From contig NZ_CP083757.1 in NCBI RefSeq assembly GCF_020149935.1, positions 1,240,001 to 1,304,000 of the forward strand: DNA of 64,000 bases, in the 5' to 3' direction. The position numbers and the translations under genes are program-made. The notes beneath the pieces were generated by a model that was given only the letters and a program-made list of their open reading frames with translations, was not told the DNA's origin and made no database searches. Shown here piece by piece: positions 44,801 through 53,064 of the stretch. Every line of letters starts with the position of its first letter. The first letter of the stretch is position 1. This stretch comes from Marinilongibacter aquaticus. GTDB taxonomy: Bacteria; Bacteroidota; Bacteroidia; Cytophagales; Spirosomataceae.

Positions 44801-44901
44801 GTTATGAATGCGGTATTAATATCGAGAAATTCAACGATCTACAAATTGGCGACATCATCGAATCATACGAAATGAGAGAGGTGAAACGTACATTGAAATA
44901 A
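41872..44901 (+). CDS. infB: Translation initiation factor IF-2
   Basis: The protein has 1009 residues. A short N-terminal domain ([21 protein letters not shown]) precedes a long low-complexity region of Lys, Glu, Pro and Ala (about residues 70-310), unusually extended compared with the 890-residue E. coli protein. The G domain starts with G1 GHVDHGKTS at 512-520, G3 DTPGHEAF, and G4 NKID. Later come domain II ([20 protein letters not shown]) and the C-terminal fMet-tRNA-binding region ([23 protein letters not shown]). It ends the rimP-nusA-infB operon with a good terminator. Confidence 0.97.
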   Translation: MADNKVMRLSLAARKLNVSVSHVVDVLAGKGHDVDSNPNAKLSSDLLEILQKEFNSNELLGHSSSDTRSEAPKNPKTADSDSEILYFREEPEEKPAPTTEKVKFDNNLEGPKVVGKIDLDKKPTPAPAPTKEEKPEPQEIKEEKPIEEPVAEKPVIKEEAPQPPVQEEKPQVVEQTPVVPVEEKKAEEPKAEVKPKEEEKPNPPKEIVEPVAEVKKPEPQKVDPPKAEAKKEKPEDKKEVKPTPIEKKVEAPAAKEQPKAPEAEKSQLIKAKGDKLAGLTVLGKIELPVDKKAEAKDDKKKRKRKRVSRLEKLTQITDQQYYKKKEQTSGGPGNTAGNNNGPNNRNTDNKKGGGAGANRNKKGGHQKEELTQEDIKDSIKQTMAKMKARGNDFGAKHRREKRRSRAEQAERDQELENQQSTILKVTEFISAAELASLMDVSINEIISTAMQLGMFVSINQRLDAESIQLIALEYNFDVEFISAEEEIQGDNLEVEDKEEDLKPRAPIVTIMGHVDHGKTSLLDHIRASKVASGEAGGITQHIGAYSVQMTEGENAGKSITFLDTPGHEAFTAMRARGAKITDVVIIVIAADDSVMPQTREAINHAQNAGVPIVFALNKIDKPGANPDKIREDLSKENILVESWGGKFQEQEVSAKSGIGIDELLDKVLLEAELLELKANPDRDADGTVIEASLDKGRGYVSTMLVQAGTLKVGDIVLAGQYFGRVRAMVDALGERIAEAGPSTPVQILGLPGAPQAGDKFNVMESDREAREIANKREQIIREQSIRAKRHITLDEIGRRKAIGSFKELSVIVKGDVDGSVEALSDSLLKLSTDEVQVKIIHKGVGQISESDVLLASAADAIIIGFQVRPSANARKIAENEEIEIRLYSIIYDAINEIKDAMEGMLAPTEEEFVTGNIEVREIFKISKIGTIAGSYVLDGYVKRSNKVRIIREGIVLHEGQIAQLKRFKDDVSEVKAGYECGINIEKFNDLQIGDIIESYEMREVKRTLK

Positions 44902-44904
44902 GAG

Positions 44905-44936
44905 ATAAGGGTCAATTGCACATTGGCCCTTATTTT
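44905..44936 (+). terminator. Intrinsic terminator after infB
   Basis: A 12-bp stem (44905-44916 with 44922-44933, one G-T wobble) has the loop TGCAC, followed by TTT. It is placed 4 bases after the infB stop. Confidence 0.8.
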
Positions 44937-45032
44937 ATATTCATTATTTTCAATTTTTTCTGAATATTTAATATTAATAAATATTTGCATAACAAATCCA
45001 AATCGCTTTACTTTACGCACACATTACGTGCT

Positions 45033-45671
45033 ATGTCTATAATTAATCCAGATATCGAAGCTTATTGCGAAGCTTTGAGCGATGTTGAGCCCGAACATCT
45101 TCGTCATATTAATCGGGAAACACATGCTCATGTTTTGCAACCAAGAATGCTCTCAGGGCATTTGCAAGGTCGTTTTTTATCCCTCCTCTCCCATTTGGTA
45201 CAGCCAAAATTTGTTTTGGAAATTGGCACTTACACAGGCTATTCTGCCATTTGCTTATCCGAAGGCCTCCAGCAAGGTGGTAAAGTACTTACGCTTGATG
45301 TGAACGAGGAATTGGAAAGTACGGTCCGAAAAAATTTGGCCCTGGCCAATTGCGAAGACAAAGTGGAGTTTATTTGCACCAATGCCCAAGACTATATCCC
45401 AAAAATAGACGAACCCATAGATCTGGTTTTTATCGATGCCGACAAGCTAAACTACGGTTTGTATTACGATCTGATCATCGATAAAGTCCGCACCGGTGGG
45501 CTCATCATTACCGACAATGTCTTATGGAGCGGAAAAATTATCGATACCAAAGCCCAAGACAAAACCACGAAATATTTGCGGGATTTCAATCAAAGATTGC
45601 AAGAAGATACGCGAACAGAAAAAGTGCTTTTACCGCTACGCGATGGCCTTTTTGTGTCGCGAAAAATATAA
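45033..45671 (+). CDS. SAM-dependent O-methyltransferase (class I, catechol-type)
   Basis: I use the ATG at 45033 (212 residues, MSIINPDIEAY); an upstream in-frame start lacks support. The methyltransferase 3/TrmR-type family is recognisable: MLSGHLQGRFLSLL, FVLEIGTYTGYSAICLSEGL (SAM-binding), VFIDADKLNYGLYYDLIIDKVRTGGLIITDNVLWSG, and a terminal LRDGLFVSRKI. The metal-binding residues are in DADK and DNVLW. Bacterial members include TrmR, which methylates 5-hydroxyuridine of tRNA, and small-molecule catechol methyltransferases. Which applies here is open. Confidence 0.88.
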   Translation: MSIINPDIEAYCEALSDVEPEHLRHINRETHAHVLQPRMLSGHLQGRFLSLLSHLVQPKFVLEIGTYTGYSAICLSEGLQQGGKVLTLDVNEELESTVRKNLALANCEDKVEFICTNAQDYIPKIDEPIDLVFIDADKLNYGLYYDLIIDKVRTGGLIITDNVLWSGKIIDTKAQDKTTKYLRDFNQRLQEDTRTEKVLLPLRDGLFVSRKI

Positions 45672-45767
45672 ATGAATTTTACGAATACATATCGAGCAAA
45701 ACCAAGGTTTGCATAAAACCACAGAATAAAAGACCACAGATGCACGGTCATCAAAAATACTGAACAC

Positions 45768-47849
45768 ATGAAAAGACTAATCGCTTTCCTCCTCTTTGTT
45801 TTGACCACCTCGCTTTATGCACAGTCGGAAATCCCCCTGCCTAAAGCTCCTTCTAAGATCGAGTTTGCCAATGTTGTGGTCAATGTAGATCGTCATGTGC
45901 AAGCACAACTCGACGAGTTGATCCGCGGCCTACTCATGCCCGAAAACGCCTTCCTTCAAGCCAAACTGGAACGTATGCAATGGTATTTCCCCATTATCGA
46001 GCAGATATTGAGAGAAGAGAAAGTACCCGATGACTTAAAATATTTGGCCGTAATGGAAAGCAACCTTTACCCCGATGCTCTTTCGAGTTCAGGAGCGGTG
46101 GGTTTTTGGCAATTTAAGACCCCTACGGCTCTCGAAATGGGCCTCCGAATCGACAATGATATTGACGAACGCAAATACATTTATTCCAGTACAAAAGCAG
46201 CTGCAGGATACTTTAAAAAGAACAACGAACAGTTCAACAACTGGGTGATGTGTATTTACGCCTTCAATCAAGGGGCTGGTGGAGCGGCCAAAGAGTTGCC
46301 CAAAGCTTGGCAATCTTCTTCGTTTGTCGAATTCAACCGACAAACACCTGAATACCTGATCAAAGCTCTTGCCAATAGAATTGCCTTTGAATACAAACTG
46401 AACAGAACAAAACCTTCTGAAAGCACCTTTATCGTCTACCCTACCCAGAATCAATCGCTAAACGACATTGCCAATAAATTGAATGTCGACCCGATTGAAC
46501 TGAAAAACTACAATGTGTGGGCCGGGAAACGTTTTATTCCCGATGGGAAAACGTACAATGTATTGGTGCCAACCAAAGCCGAAAATGCGGGAAAATCTTT
46601 GGCTTTGATTCGCGAAGTCGAGGCCAATGCCCCAACACAAAAAGGGGTATATCCTATTCTCAAACGCCTGACCAAAGTGGCGACATCCGACGAAGATCCC
46701 ATCTTTTATAAAATCAACAACAAGCAAGGGATATTGGCACGCCCAGGAAATGAGGCCGCTCAATTGGCCATGAAAGGCAAGGTAAAATTGGGCAGTTTCC
46801 TCTTTTTCAATGACATGAGCGACCGTGATCTCATCAAAACGGGCAAGGTTTACTATCTCGAGAAAAAAGACAAACGCGGTCCGGTTCAGTTCCACACTGC
46901 GGCCAAAGGCCAAACTTTGTGGGATATCTCCCAACTTTACGGTATTCGTCTTAAAAAATTGCTGAAATACAATCGCATAAAGAATGCCGAACCCATTCAG
47001 GCTGGACAAGTCGTGTGGTTGCAAAGCAAACGCCCACGCAATCAAAAAATAGAAATACGGCCCGTACCAAACACAGAGGAAACAGAAGAAAACAAGCCTA
47101 TTCCTGTGCTTGCAGAATACAATACTTCGGACGACACGGAAAAGGCCAGCAATGCGACCAGCAATACGCACCGTGTAATCGACCCAACCGCTCAAGCCCT
47201 TGATGAACCTAAAACCATTGTCATTACACAAGAACCTGAGGAACAACTTGCAGAACCTGTTGCAAAAGAAGAAGAAAAGCCAGATCCAAATACACCGGAG
47301 TATCATGTGGTGCAAAAAGGCGAAACCTTATTTGCAATCTCCGAAAAATACAATATTTCAGTCACTAAGCTTAGAGAAATAAACGGCCTTAAACCTTCTT
47401 CGGTTCTACAATATGGCGAAATATTGAAGCTAAAAGGTGAGCCTGTCACTTACGTTCGTCCAGCACAAAACGAATCGGAAGAAATGGAAGAAAAGGAGCC
47501 CGTACGCATTAGCGAACCAAAAGCGAACCCCAAACCAAATGTAGAATACCATACAGTTCGCAGTGGTCAAACGCTTTATTCGATTTCGAAAATGTACGGC
47601 TGTTCGGTAGAAGACATCCAGAATTGGAATCAAATTCGTGGTACAAATATCGAAGTTGGGCAAAGGCTCAGAGTCAGTCAAGTATCCGGTAACAATGCCT
47701 ATTCGCCAAGCCGCACACACGTGGTTCGAAAAGGCGATACGCTTTTCAACATAGCCCAAAGAAACAATGTAAGCGTGCAAGATTTGAGACAATGGAACAA
47801 CCTGCGTGGCAACAATATTTACATCGGCCAGAAACTGAAAATCAAATAA
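45768..47849 (+). CDS. Membrane-bound lytic murein transglycosylase with LysM repeats (MltD-like)
   Basis: The protein has 693 residues with a signal peptide (FLLFVLTTSLYAQ). A goose-lysozyme-like SLT domain (about residues 90-230) has the catalytic Glu in LAVMESNLYPDALSSSGAVGFWQF and TALEMGLRID, with GAGGAAKELP later. Four or five LysM repeats follow: one near SLNDIANKLN, one near TLWDISQLYGIRLKKLL, and three clear ones at the C-terminus (ETLFAISEKYN, QTLYSISKMYG, DTLFNIAQRNN), each about 44 residues. A low-complexity Glu/Pro linker separates them. It cleaves peptidoglycan glycan strands; LysM repeats bind the wall. Confidence 0.93.
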   Translation: MKRLIAFLLFVLTTSLYAQSEIPLPKAPSKIEFANVVVNVDRHVQAQLDELIRGLLMPENAFLQAKLERMQWYFPIIEQILREEKVPDDLKYLAVMESNLYPDALSSSGAVGFWQFKTPTALEMGLRIDNDIDERKYIYSSTKAAAGYFKKNNEQFNNWVMCIYAFNQGAGGAAKELPKAWQSSSFVEFNRQTPEYLIKALANRIAFEYKLNRTKPSESTFIVYPTQNQSLNDIANKLNVDPIELKNYNVWAGKRFIPDGKTYNVLVPTKAENAGKSLALIREVEANAPTQKGVYPILKRLTKVATSDEDPIFYKINNKQGILARPGNEAAQLAMKGKVKLGSFLFFNDMSDRDLIKTGKVYYLEKKDKRGPVQFHTAAKGQTLWDISQLYGIRLKKLLKYNRIKNAEPIQAGQVVWLQSKRPRNQKIEIRPVPNTEETEENKPIPVLAEYNTSDDTEKASNATSNTHRVIDPTAQALDEPKTIVITQEPEEQLAEPVAKEEEKPDPNTPEYHVVQKGETLFAISEKYNISVTKLREINGLKPSSVLQYGEILKLKGEPVTYVRPAQNESEEMEEKEPVRISEPKANPKPNVEYHTVRSGQTLYSISKMYGCSVEDIQNWNQIRGTNIEVGQRLRVSQVSGNNAYSPSRTHVVRKGDTLFNIAQRNNVSVQDLRQWNNLRGNNIYIGQKLKIK

Positions 47850-47884
47850 TTTAGAAATTTAGATACACTCTGCTCTGGCTTCAT

Positions 47885-47892
47885 TAATTTTG
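47885..47892 (+). promoter_or_regulatory. -7 promoter element of the DUF3109 gene
   Basis: TAATTTTG ends four bases before the ATG at 47897. If used, the transcript would start at or beside the start codon, giving a leaderless mRNA. No TTG is visible at -33. Confidence 0.4.
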
Positions 47893-47896
47893 TTCC

Positions 47897-48460
47897 ATGA
47901 TATTGATTGAAGACACGGTTATCAGTGACGACATAAAAGAAAAGGAGTTCGTCTGCAACTTGGAAAAATGCAAAGGAGCCTGCTGCATTGAAGGCGACTT
48001 GGGAGCACCATTGGAAGAAATCGAACTCAAAGTTTTGCAAGACGAATTTGAAGCCATTGCACCCTTTCTTTCACCCGAAGGATTAGAAGCCATTCGCGAA
48101 CAAGGCCTTTACATCGAAGATGAAGAAGGTGATTTCAGTACCCCGACTATCGCGGGCCGCGAGTGTGCCTATGTCGTTTACGACAAAAACGGCTGCCTGA
48201 AATGCGGTATCGAAGATGCCTACAATGCAGGGAAAACCGACTTCAAAAAGCCTATCTCATGTCACTTGTATCCCATACGTGTGACAAAGTATGAACAATA
48301 TCACGCCCTCAACTACGACCAATGGAGCATTTGCAGCGATGCTTGTACACTGGGAAAAGAGCTTCAAGTACCTGTTTACAAATTCTTAAAAGAGCCTTTG
48401 GAAAGGGCTTACGGTGAAGAATGGTACGCCCAACTCGTGGAAGAAATCGAAGGTGAATAA
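47897..48460 (+). CDS. DUF3109 family cysteine-rich protein
   Basis: The protein has 187 residues and ten cysteines in a conserved pattern: C-x4-C-x3-CC near residues 19-29 ([11 protein letters not shown]), then REC...NGCLKC near 85-105, PISCHLYP, and CSDAC. This is like the YkgJ-type zinc or iron-sulphur cluster proteins and is typical of DUF3109. Function unknown; a metal or cluster role is likely. The ATG is close to a -7 element (see that entry). The next gene starts within its last codons. Confidence 0.87.
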   Translation: MILIEDTVISDDIKEKEFVCNLEKCKGACCIEGDLGAPLEEIELKVLQDEFEAIAPFLSPEGLEAIREQGLYIEDEEGDFSTPTIAGRECAYVVYDKNGCLKCGIEDAYNAGKTDFKKPISCHLYPIRVTKYEQYHALNYDQWSICSDACTLGKELQVPVYKFLKEPLERAYGEEWYAQLVEEIEGE

Positions 48461-48773
48461 ATTCGAGGAAATATACGAACTCGTAAAATTAATCCCTTCT
48501 GGACGTGTGACCTCCTATGGAGCCATCGCGTCATACATGGGCTTAAAAGGCGGAGCCCGTTTGGTAGGCTGGGCGATGAACAGCCTCAATGGGCGAAAGG
48601 ATGTTCCGGCCCATCGCGTGGTGAACAGAAGCGGCCTGCTTACAGGAAAAGAGGCGTTTGAAGGCCCCGATACCATGCAAAAAAGGCTTGAAGCCGAAGG
48701 GATAAATGTTGAGAACAATCAGGTCGTTGACTTCTCAAAAGTGTTCTGGGACCCTCAAAAGGAACTTCTTTAG
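48453..48773 (+). CDS. Alkyltransferase-like (ATL) DNA-binding protein of the MGMT family
   Basis: The likely start is the GTG at 48453 (106 residues; overlaps the previous stop by 8 bases); a GTG 13 codons upstream is also in frame. It carries the DNA-binding domain of O6-methylguanine methyltransferase: [17 protein letters not shown] and [14 protein letters not shown]. At the catalytic position, PCHRV is replaced by PAHRV, so the active-site cysteine is missing. ATL proteins bind O6-alkylguanine and pass lesions to nucleotide excision repair instead of repairing them directly. It is coupled to the DUF3109 gene. Confidence 0.9.
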   Translation: MNKFEEIYELVKLIPSGRVTSYGAIASYMGLKGGARLVGWAMNSLNGRKDVPAHRVVNRSGLLTGKEAFEGPDTMQKRLEAEGINVENNQVVDFSKVFWDPQKELL

Positions 48774-48867
48774 CAAAATACCAGCTTTTATATTCTTTTA
48801 AATTGCATTCTTTAATTAGAATATTAGATTTTTTTATAGATTATTATAGAATTATCGTTTTCTGACG

Positions 48868-48875
48868 TACATTTG
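48868..48875 (+). promoter_or_regulatory. -7 promoter element of the lrp-type gene
   Basis: TACATTTG matches TAnnTTTG and lies 32 bases before the ATG at 48908. The upstream region is strongly AT-rich and has no TTG at -33. Confidence 0.5.
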
Positions 48876-48907
48876 TGCCAAATAATATTCTGAACATAAA
48901 TAAAATT

Positions 48908-49378
48908 ATGGCACAAGGAAAATTAGATGCGATTGATCACAAATTGCTCGACATACTTCAGGCAAACGGAAAAATTACAAACGCACAATTATCAAAAGAC
49001 GTAGGGCTCTCTCCGGCCCCCACTTTGGAACGGGTAAAAAAACTCGAACAATCCGGAATAATCCAAAGTTACCATGCACAGGTAAACCGTGAAAAAGTAG
49101 GCCTAGGCGTACTTACATTTGTTCAAGTGACCTTAAAAGGCCACCAAAAGAACATTATCGAAACTTTCACGAACAAAATCAACCAAGTACCTGAAATCAT
49201 TGAATGTCACCATGTGACGGGTTCCTGCGATTTCTTGTTGAAAGTAATTGCTCGCGAAATCAACCATTACCAACAATTGATCATGGACACGATCAATGAA
49301 ATTGATGTGGTGGCCAGCACCCAAACTATGGTGATTTTGCAAACCATCAAAAACAGCAAAGTATTGCCCGTGCCTTAA
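48908..49378 (+). CDS. Lrp/AsnC family transcriptional regulator
   Basis: I use the ATG at 48908 (156 residues, MAQGKLDAIDHKLLDILQ). The HTH is ITNAQLSKDVGLSPAPTLERVKKLEQSGII, and the C-terminal RAM domain is GVLTFVQVTLKGHQKNIIETF...VPEIIECHHVTGSCDFLLKVIA. This matches general Lrp-like regulators of amino-acid metabolism that bind as octamers. The effector cannot be told. It is convergent with a TPR gene, and the stop codons of the two lie in one terminator hairpin. Confidence 0.94.
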   Translation: MAQGKLDAIDHKLLDILQANGKITNAQLSKDVGLSPAPTLERVKKLEQSGIIQSYHAQVNREKVGLGVLTFVQVTLKGHQKNIIETFTNKINQVPEIIECHHVTGSCDFLLKVIAREINHYQQLIMDTINEIDVVASTQTMVILQTIKNSKVLPVP

Positions 49379-49407
49379 TCTCTTCCGAGAATTAAGGCTT
49401 CTTTTTT
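49372..49407 (+). terminator. Terminator shared by lrp and the convergent TPR gene
   Basis: GCCTTAAT-CTC (49372-49382) pairs with GAG-ATTAAGGC (49387-49398, one bulged A) around TTCC, followed by TTCTTTTTT. The lrp stop TAA is in the left arm, the TPR gene's stop TAA (minus strand) in the right arm. Confidence 0.75.
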
Positions 49408-50615
49408 CTTTGCTTCCTCATCTCTCGCTTCACTTCCTTCAGTTTTTCCTTGGCCTCTTTGTAATTGCTGGATGAGCGTTGCTTTTGATCAAGTATTTTC
49501 AGATAATCGGCTCGGGCCGCTTCGAGGTTGCCGCCCTTTTTGTTCATGTCGGCCATGGCCATTAAGGCACCCAAATAGTAGCCCGAGTCTTCCGAATCAT
49601 TCAGTGAAGAAAACCGAATACACTCTTCGTAGTACTTTTTCGCCAATTCGGGGTTTTCCCGAAAGTGCTGATTGACATAAGCCAACATATATGCGGCGTA
49701 TCGCCCGTCGTTCGGGCCATAGCCCACTTTGCCCGCCGCGATATTCTCCAATAACTCTTTCGCTACCTTTTCCGTTTCCACTGTTCGTCCCGACACAAAT
49801 AGGCCTCGAGCCACATAGCGATGGAAAAACGGATTATCAGGGTATAAACTGTGCATCATTTGGGCCATTCGCAAAGATTTCGTGTGCTCACCTTCGAGCG
49901 AATATATCTGCATCAAGAAATAACGGGCCTCCATCCTTGTGTAAAATGCATTCTGGGCCACTTCTTCAAGTTGCTGGATTCCCAATTTCTTGTTTCCTTT
50001 TCGAAAAAAGGTGAGCAGGGGCCGAAGCGATTTGTAGTTTTCTTGAATCCACTTTGAATAATAATTGTACACCCCGTCTCCGAACAACAATTCGGGATTG
50101 ATATTCTCGTCACCACGGCTTTTCTCCAAATATTTCAGGGCTTGTTTTCCAGCCCAGGCCGCTTTTACCCAACTTTCTCTTTCGGAATACAATCGGCCTT
50201 TGAAAGCATATGCCGCCGCAATGAAAAAGGCGGCCTCTTTGCTTTTCGGGTTTCTGTCCAACATGCCTTCGGCCAAATCAATGGTTTTATCCATATGTTC
50301 GTGAATGCTGTTGTCGTACAACTTTATTCCGGTATCGGGCACAATCCTCCACCAATCATTCAGGCCCAGCAAAAAATGCCCGATCGGGTGATTGCGGTAT
50401 TTCACCAAAAGCCATTTAAACTCGACCTCTGCTTCGTGAAATTTAAAATTGTACATGTTGTTTATGGCCTCGGTAGTCTCGATTTGAATGGCTCGATCCA
50501 TCAACAATTCACGTACAGGCTCTTTGTCGTCATCGCCAAACCACGAAAACAATTGGGCCTGCGAATGCCCCGTGACCATGAAAAGAAGTATGATAATTAA
50601 GCGGATAACCCTCAT
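49392..50615 (-). CDS. Secreted TPR-type repeat protein
   Basis: The start is ATG 50615 (407 residues; signal FMVTGHSQAQ). An upstream in-frame start without a signal is less likely. The mature protein is helix-rich with TPR-like pairs: FHEAEVEFKWLLVKYRNHPIGHFLLGLNDWW, SKEAAFFIAAAYAFKGRLY, and ENPELAKKYYEECIRFSSLND. It ends in a lysine-rich tail. Such periplasmic repeat proteins usually scaffold other proteins. Function unknown. Confidence 0.75.
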   Translation of the reverse strand: MRVIRLIIILLFMVTGHSQAQLFSWFGDDDKEPVRELLMDRAIQIETTEAINNMYNFKFHEAEVEFKWLLVKYRNHPIGHFLLGLNDWWRIVPDTGIKLYDNSIHEHMDKTIDLAEGMLDRNPKSKEAAFFIAAAYAFKGRLYSERESWVKAAWAGKQALKYLEKSRGDENINPELLFGDGVYNYYSKWIQENYKSLRPLLTFFRKGNKKLGIQQLEEVAQNAFYTRMEARYFLMQIYSLEGEHTKSLRMAQMMHSLYPDNPFFHRYVARGLFVSGRTVETEKVAKELLENIAAGKVGYGPNDGRYAAYMLAYVNQHFRENPELAKKYYEECIRFSSLNDSEDSGYYLGALMAMADMNKKGGNLEAARADYLKILDQKQRSSSNYKEAKEKLKEVKREMRKQRKKKP

Positions 50616-50662
50616 TTTGTTGATTAATTCGGACGAATTTACACCCAATGGAATTTGATAAC

Positions 50663-50670
50663 TATTTTTG
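50663..50670 (+). promoter_or_regulatory. -7 promoter element of hpt
   Basis: TATTTTTG matches TAnnTTTG and lies 23 bases before the ATG at 50694. No good -33 is seen. Confidence 0.47.
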
Positions 50671-50693
50671 CCCAAACAAGTTTTGGTTCTCCC

Positions 50694-51236
50694 ATGATAA
50701 CGATCAAAAACAAACAGTTTGTACGTTTAATTCCCAAGGAAAAAATACAGGCTCGTACCGCCGAAATCGCACAGGATTTGAATACCGCCTATGCCGATAA
50801 AAATCCCATTTTTCTGGGCGTACTGAACGGTTGTTTCATGTTTTTGGCCGAAATGTTCAAGCATATTGAAATCCCGTGTCAAGTCAGTTTCACAAAAGTA
50901 CAATCTTACGAATCCATGCAGTCCAGCGGAAAAGTGCTCGAATTGATCGGGATTCCTGAAGATGTAAAAGGTCGGCACGTGGTATTGGTTGAAGACATCA
51001 TCGACACCGGCCTTACCATGCAATCGGTTATGGCCAAATTGAAATTGCAAAAACCAAGCTCCATTTCCGTCGTGACTCTGCTCCACAAAGCGGCCGCCAC
51101 AAAAATACCCCTACAAATAGACCATGTAGGTTTTGTGATTGAAAACAATTTCGTGGTTGGCTTTGGCCTAGATTTCGACGGGTATGGTCGAAATTATGAA
51201 GACATTTTGGTCGTTTCCGATCAGGCCAATTCATGA
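50694..51236 (+). CDS. hpt: Hypoxanthine phosphoribosyltransferase
   Basis: The start is ATG 50694 (180 residues; MITIKNKQFVRLIPKEKIQAR). The PRPP-binding motif HVVLVEDIIDTGLTM is near residue 100, preceded by FLGVLNGCFMFLAEM and a flexible-loop SYESMQSSG. It recycles hypoxanthine (and often guanine) with PRPP. Its final 16 bases overlap the 3' end of a convergent ABC-ATPase gene. Confidence 0.95.
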   Translation: MITIKNKQFVRLIPKEKIQARTAEIAQDLNTAYADKNPIFLGVLNGCFMFLAEMFKHIEIPCQVSFTKVQSYESMQSSGKVLELIGIPEDVKGRHVVLVEDIIDTGLTMQSVMAKLKLQKPSSISVVTLLHKAAATKIPLQIDHVGFVIENNFVVGFGLDFDGYGRNYEDILVVSDQANS

Positions 51237-52213
51237 TAGCTCGCTACGGCAAATCCCGTTTTCTCTCCTATTGAAAAATCACTTTGCATTGTAAAAACAG
51301 AGAAGTGCATTCCCGCTTTTTCCAATACCAGCTCCGTATAAAATCCGCGTTTGGTGACCGCCTTTATCTCTGCTTCAACTTTTCCGCCAAGCGTAATATT
51401 TTCCGGACGCACCACAACCGATTTCCCTTTGACTTTCAAGCCCAAATGTGCCTTTGCCCAAACCGCCCCAAAGCAATTGTAGGCTCCAGTTAGCCCAGCC
51501 TCGTACTCTGAATTCGGCTTTGCATAGACATGCAATGGTTCGCCAAATTGAGTAATTTCTCCCGCCCGCAGTATGGCTAAATTACTGGCCAAACCAAAGA
51601 CATCGTAAATGTCGTGGGTTACAAAAATGCAGGCCATGTCTTCTTCGTGAACAATCTGCTGCACTTCTTGTTTCAATCGCTGCTTATTCGTGTAATCCAA
51701 ATTGCTGAATGGCTCATCCAGTAAAAGCAAAGCGGGTTCATCTGCGAGTGCTCGAGCGATCGCAGCCCTTTGTTGCTCACCTTCTGAACTGAATCGCGGC
51801 AAATGGTCGGCTACGTCTGTCAATCGCGTCAATTCCAACAAACGCTCCACGCGGGCTGTGCGGTATTCTTTATTGTAAAACCTAAGCTCATAGGCTATGT
51901 TTTCGCGAAGCGAAATATTGGGAAAAAGCGGATTGTCTTGCCGCACTATCTTAATTTTATCGTGCCCGGGAATCAACTTCTCCGACGGCGGCGTAATGCG
52001 TTCACCTTCAATGGTCAATTCTCCCGATTCGGGTTCCAGCAAACCGGCAATCAATTTCAGTAAGGTGGACTTCCCCGAGCCACTTTGGCCCAAAAACGCC
52101 AAAATCTCATGTTTTTTCAGTTCGACCGAAAGCTTTTGAATTAAGGGCCTCTCTTCTAAACTGAAAGACAAATTTTCAACGGATAATATCTTTTCGCTCA
52201 CAAAATCACGCAT
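51221..52213 (-). CDS. Orphan ABC transporter ATP-binding protein with degenerate signature
   Basis: The protein has 330 residues. Walker A is FLGQSGSGKSTLLKLIAGLLEPESGEL (near 40-66), a Q-loop follows at VRQDNPLFPNISLRENIAYE, Walker B is LLLLDEPFSNLD, and the H-loop is VTHDIYD. The ABC signature, normally LSGGQQQR, reads FSSEGEQQRAAIARAL, so the LSGGQ is changed to SSEGEQ. The C-terminal 80-100 residues form a TOBE-like extension (KGKSVVVRPENITL...FYTELVLEK) as in PotA/CysA/FbpC-type importers. No permease or binding protein is near, so its partners are elsewhere. Confidence 0.88.
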   Translation of the reverse strand: MRDFVSEKILSVENLSFSLEERPLIQKLSVELKKHEILAFLGQSGSGKSTLLKLIAGLLEPESGELTIEGERITPPSEKLIPGHDKIKIVRQDNPLFPNISLRENIAYELRFYNKEYRTARVERLLELTRLTDVADHLPRFSSEGEQQRAAIARALADEPALLLLDEPFSNLDYTNKQRLKQEVQQIVHEEDMACIFVTHDIYDVFGLASNLAILRAGEITQFGEPLHVYAKPNSEYEAGLTGAYNCFGAVWAKAHLGLKVKGKSVVVRPENITLGGKVEAEIKAVTKRGFYTELVLEKAGMHFSVFTMQSDFSIGEKTGFAVASYHELA

Positions 52214-52261
52214 TTTTCCGCTGCAAGTATACGCATTTACAAAATCGAAGTCTTATGTTTA

Positions 52262-52273
52262 AAGTTGAAACTT
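52262..52273. promoter_or_regulatory. Palindrome upstream of the Nudix-type regulator
   Basis: AAGTT-GA-AACTT lies 28 bases before the ATG at 52301, in the divergent region. It could be the operator of the Nudix-type regulator, by analogy with NrtR/AraR autoregulation. Short, so weak. Confidence 0.3.
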
Positions 52274-52300
52274 ACGGATTTACCATTTCTTTTCAATTTC

Positions 52301-53008
52301 ATGCTTGAGCAATACAAAGACCAGACCAAATGCCTTGTGGCACTCGATTCCATCATTTTCGGTTTCGACGGCCAAAAACTTCGCCTATTGCTCGTGAAAC
52401 GGGGCATCGAAATAAAACCCGGTGTATGGTCTTTGATGGGTGGCTGGCTGAAACCTCAAGAAAGCTTGGACGAGGCCGCAGAAAGAATTGTCTCCGACCT
52501 GACTGGATTGCAAAACATTTATCTCGAGCAGCTGACCGCTTTCGGGCGACCAAACCGCGACCCAATCGAAAGAACCGTGGCCATCACCTATTTCGCTTTG
52601 ATTAATGTAGACGATTATTCCACATTCGAAATTGCCAAACACCAAGCCGCATGGTTTGACCTCGATGCTTTACCCGAATTGCTTTTCGACCACAAAGAAA
52701 TGGTTGACAATGCCGTGGCTCGCTTGCGAAACAAAGCCGCTTTTCACCCTGTGGGTTTTGAACTGCTGCCCGAAAAGTTTACGATTCCACAATTGCAAAA
52801 GCTCTACGAAGCCATTTTCAATACCGAATTCGACAAGAGAAATTTCAGCCGTCGTATACTCTCCAGCGGACTTTTGATCAAACTGGAAGAAAAGCAAAAA
52901 GGTTTTTCGAAAAAGGGGGCATTCTTGTACAAGCTCAACCCTCAAACTACCGAAAAGGCCATCGATTCCAATTTGTATTTTGTGCCCAGTATCGATCGTA
53001 TGGTGTAA
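52301..53008 (+). CDS. Nudix-related transcriptional regulator (NrtR/AraR-like)
   Basis: The start is ATG 52301 (235 residues, MLEQYKDQTKCLVALD). The N-terminal Nudix domain has LLLVKRGIEIKPGVWSLMGGWLKPQESLDEAAERIVSDLTG. The Nudix catalytic REUxEE is RIVSDL here, so hydrolase activity is probably lost. The C-terminal winged helix (GFELLPEKFTIPQLQKLYEAIFNTEFDKRNFSRRILSSGLLIKL) is the signature of NrtR-type regulators. Bacteroides AraR of this kind controls arabinose use. An aldonate-type dehydratase is encoded about 1.4 kb downstream, but the link is only suggestive. Confidence 0.88.
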   Translation: MLEQYKDQTKCLVALDSIIFGFDGQKLRLLLVKRGIEIKPGVWSLMGGWLKPQESLDEAAERIVSDLTGLQNIYLEQLTAFGRPNRDPIERTVAITYFALINVDDYSTFEIAKHQAAWFDLDALPELLFDHKEMVDNAVARLRNKAAFHPVGFELLPEKFTIPQLQKLYEAIFNTEFDKRNFSRRILSSGLLIKLEEKQKGFSKKGAFLYKLNPQTTEKAIDSNLYFVPSIDRMV

Positions 53009-53011
53009 AAC

Positions 53012-53041
53012 AAAAAAGCCCCCGAAATGCATTCAGAGGCT
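53012..53041 (-). terminator. Strand-specific terminator after the DUF937/OmpA-like gene
   Basis: On the minus strand AGCCTCTGAA pairs with TTCGGGGGCT (two G-U wobbles) around TGCAT and is followed by six T. The same bases read on the plus strand have C-A mismatches, so the hairpin is better formed for the minus-strand transcript. Confidence 0.7.
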
Positions 53042-53064
53042 CTCTTTATCCAATAATTTGTTTC

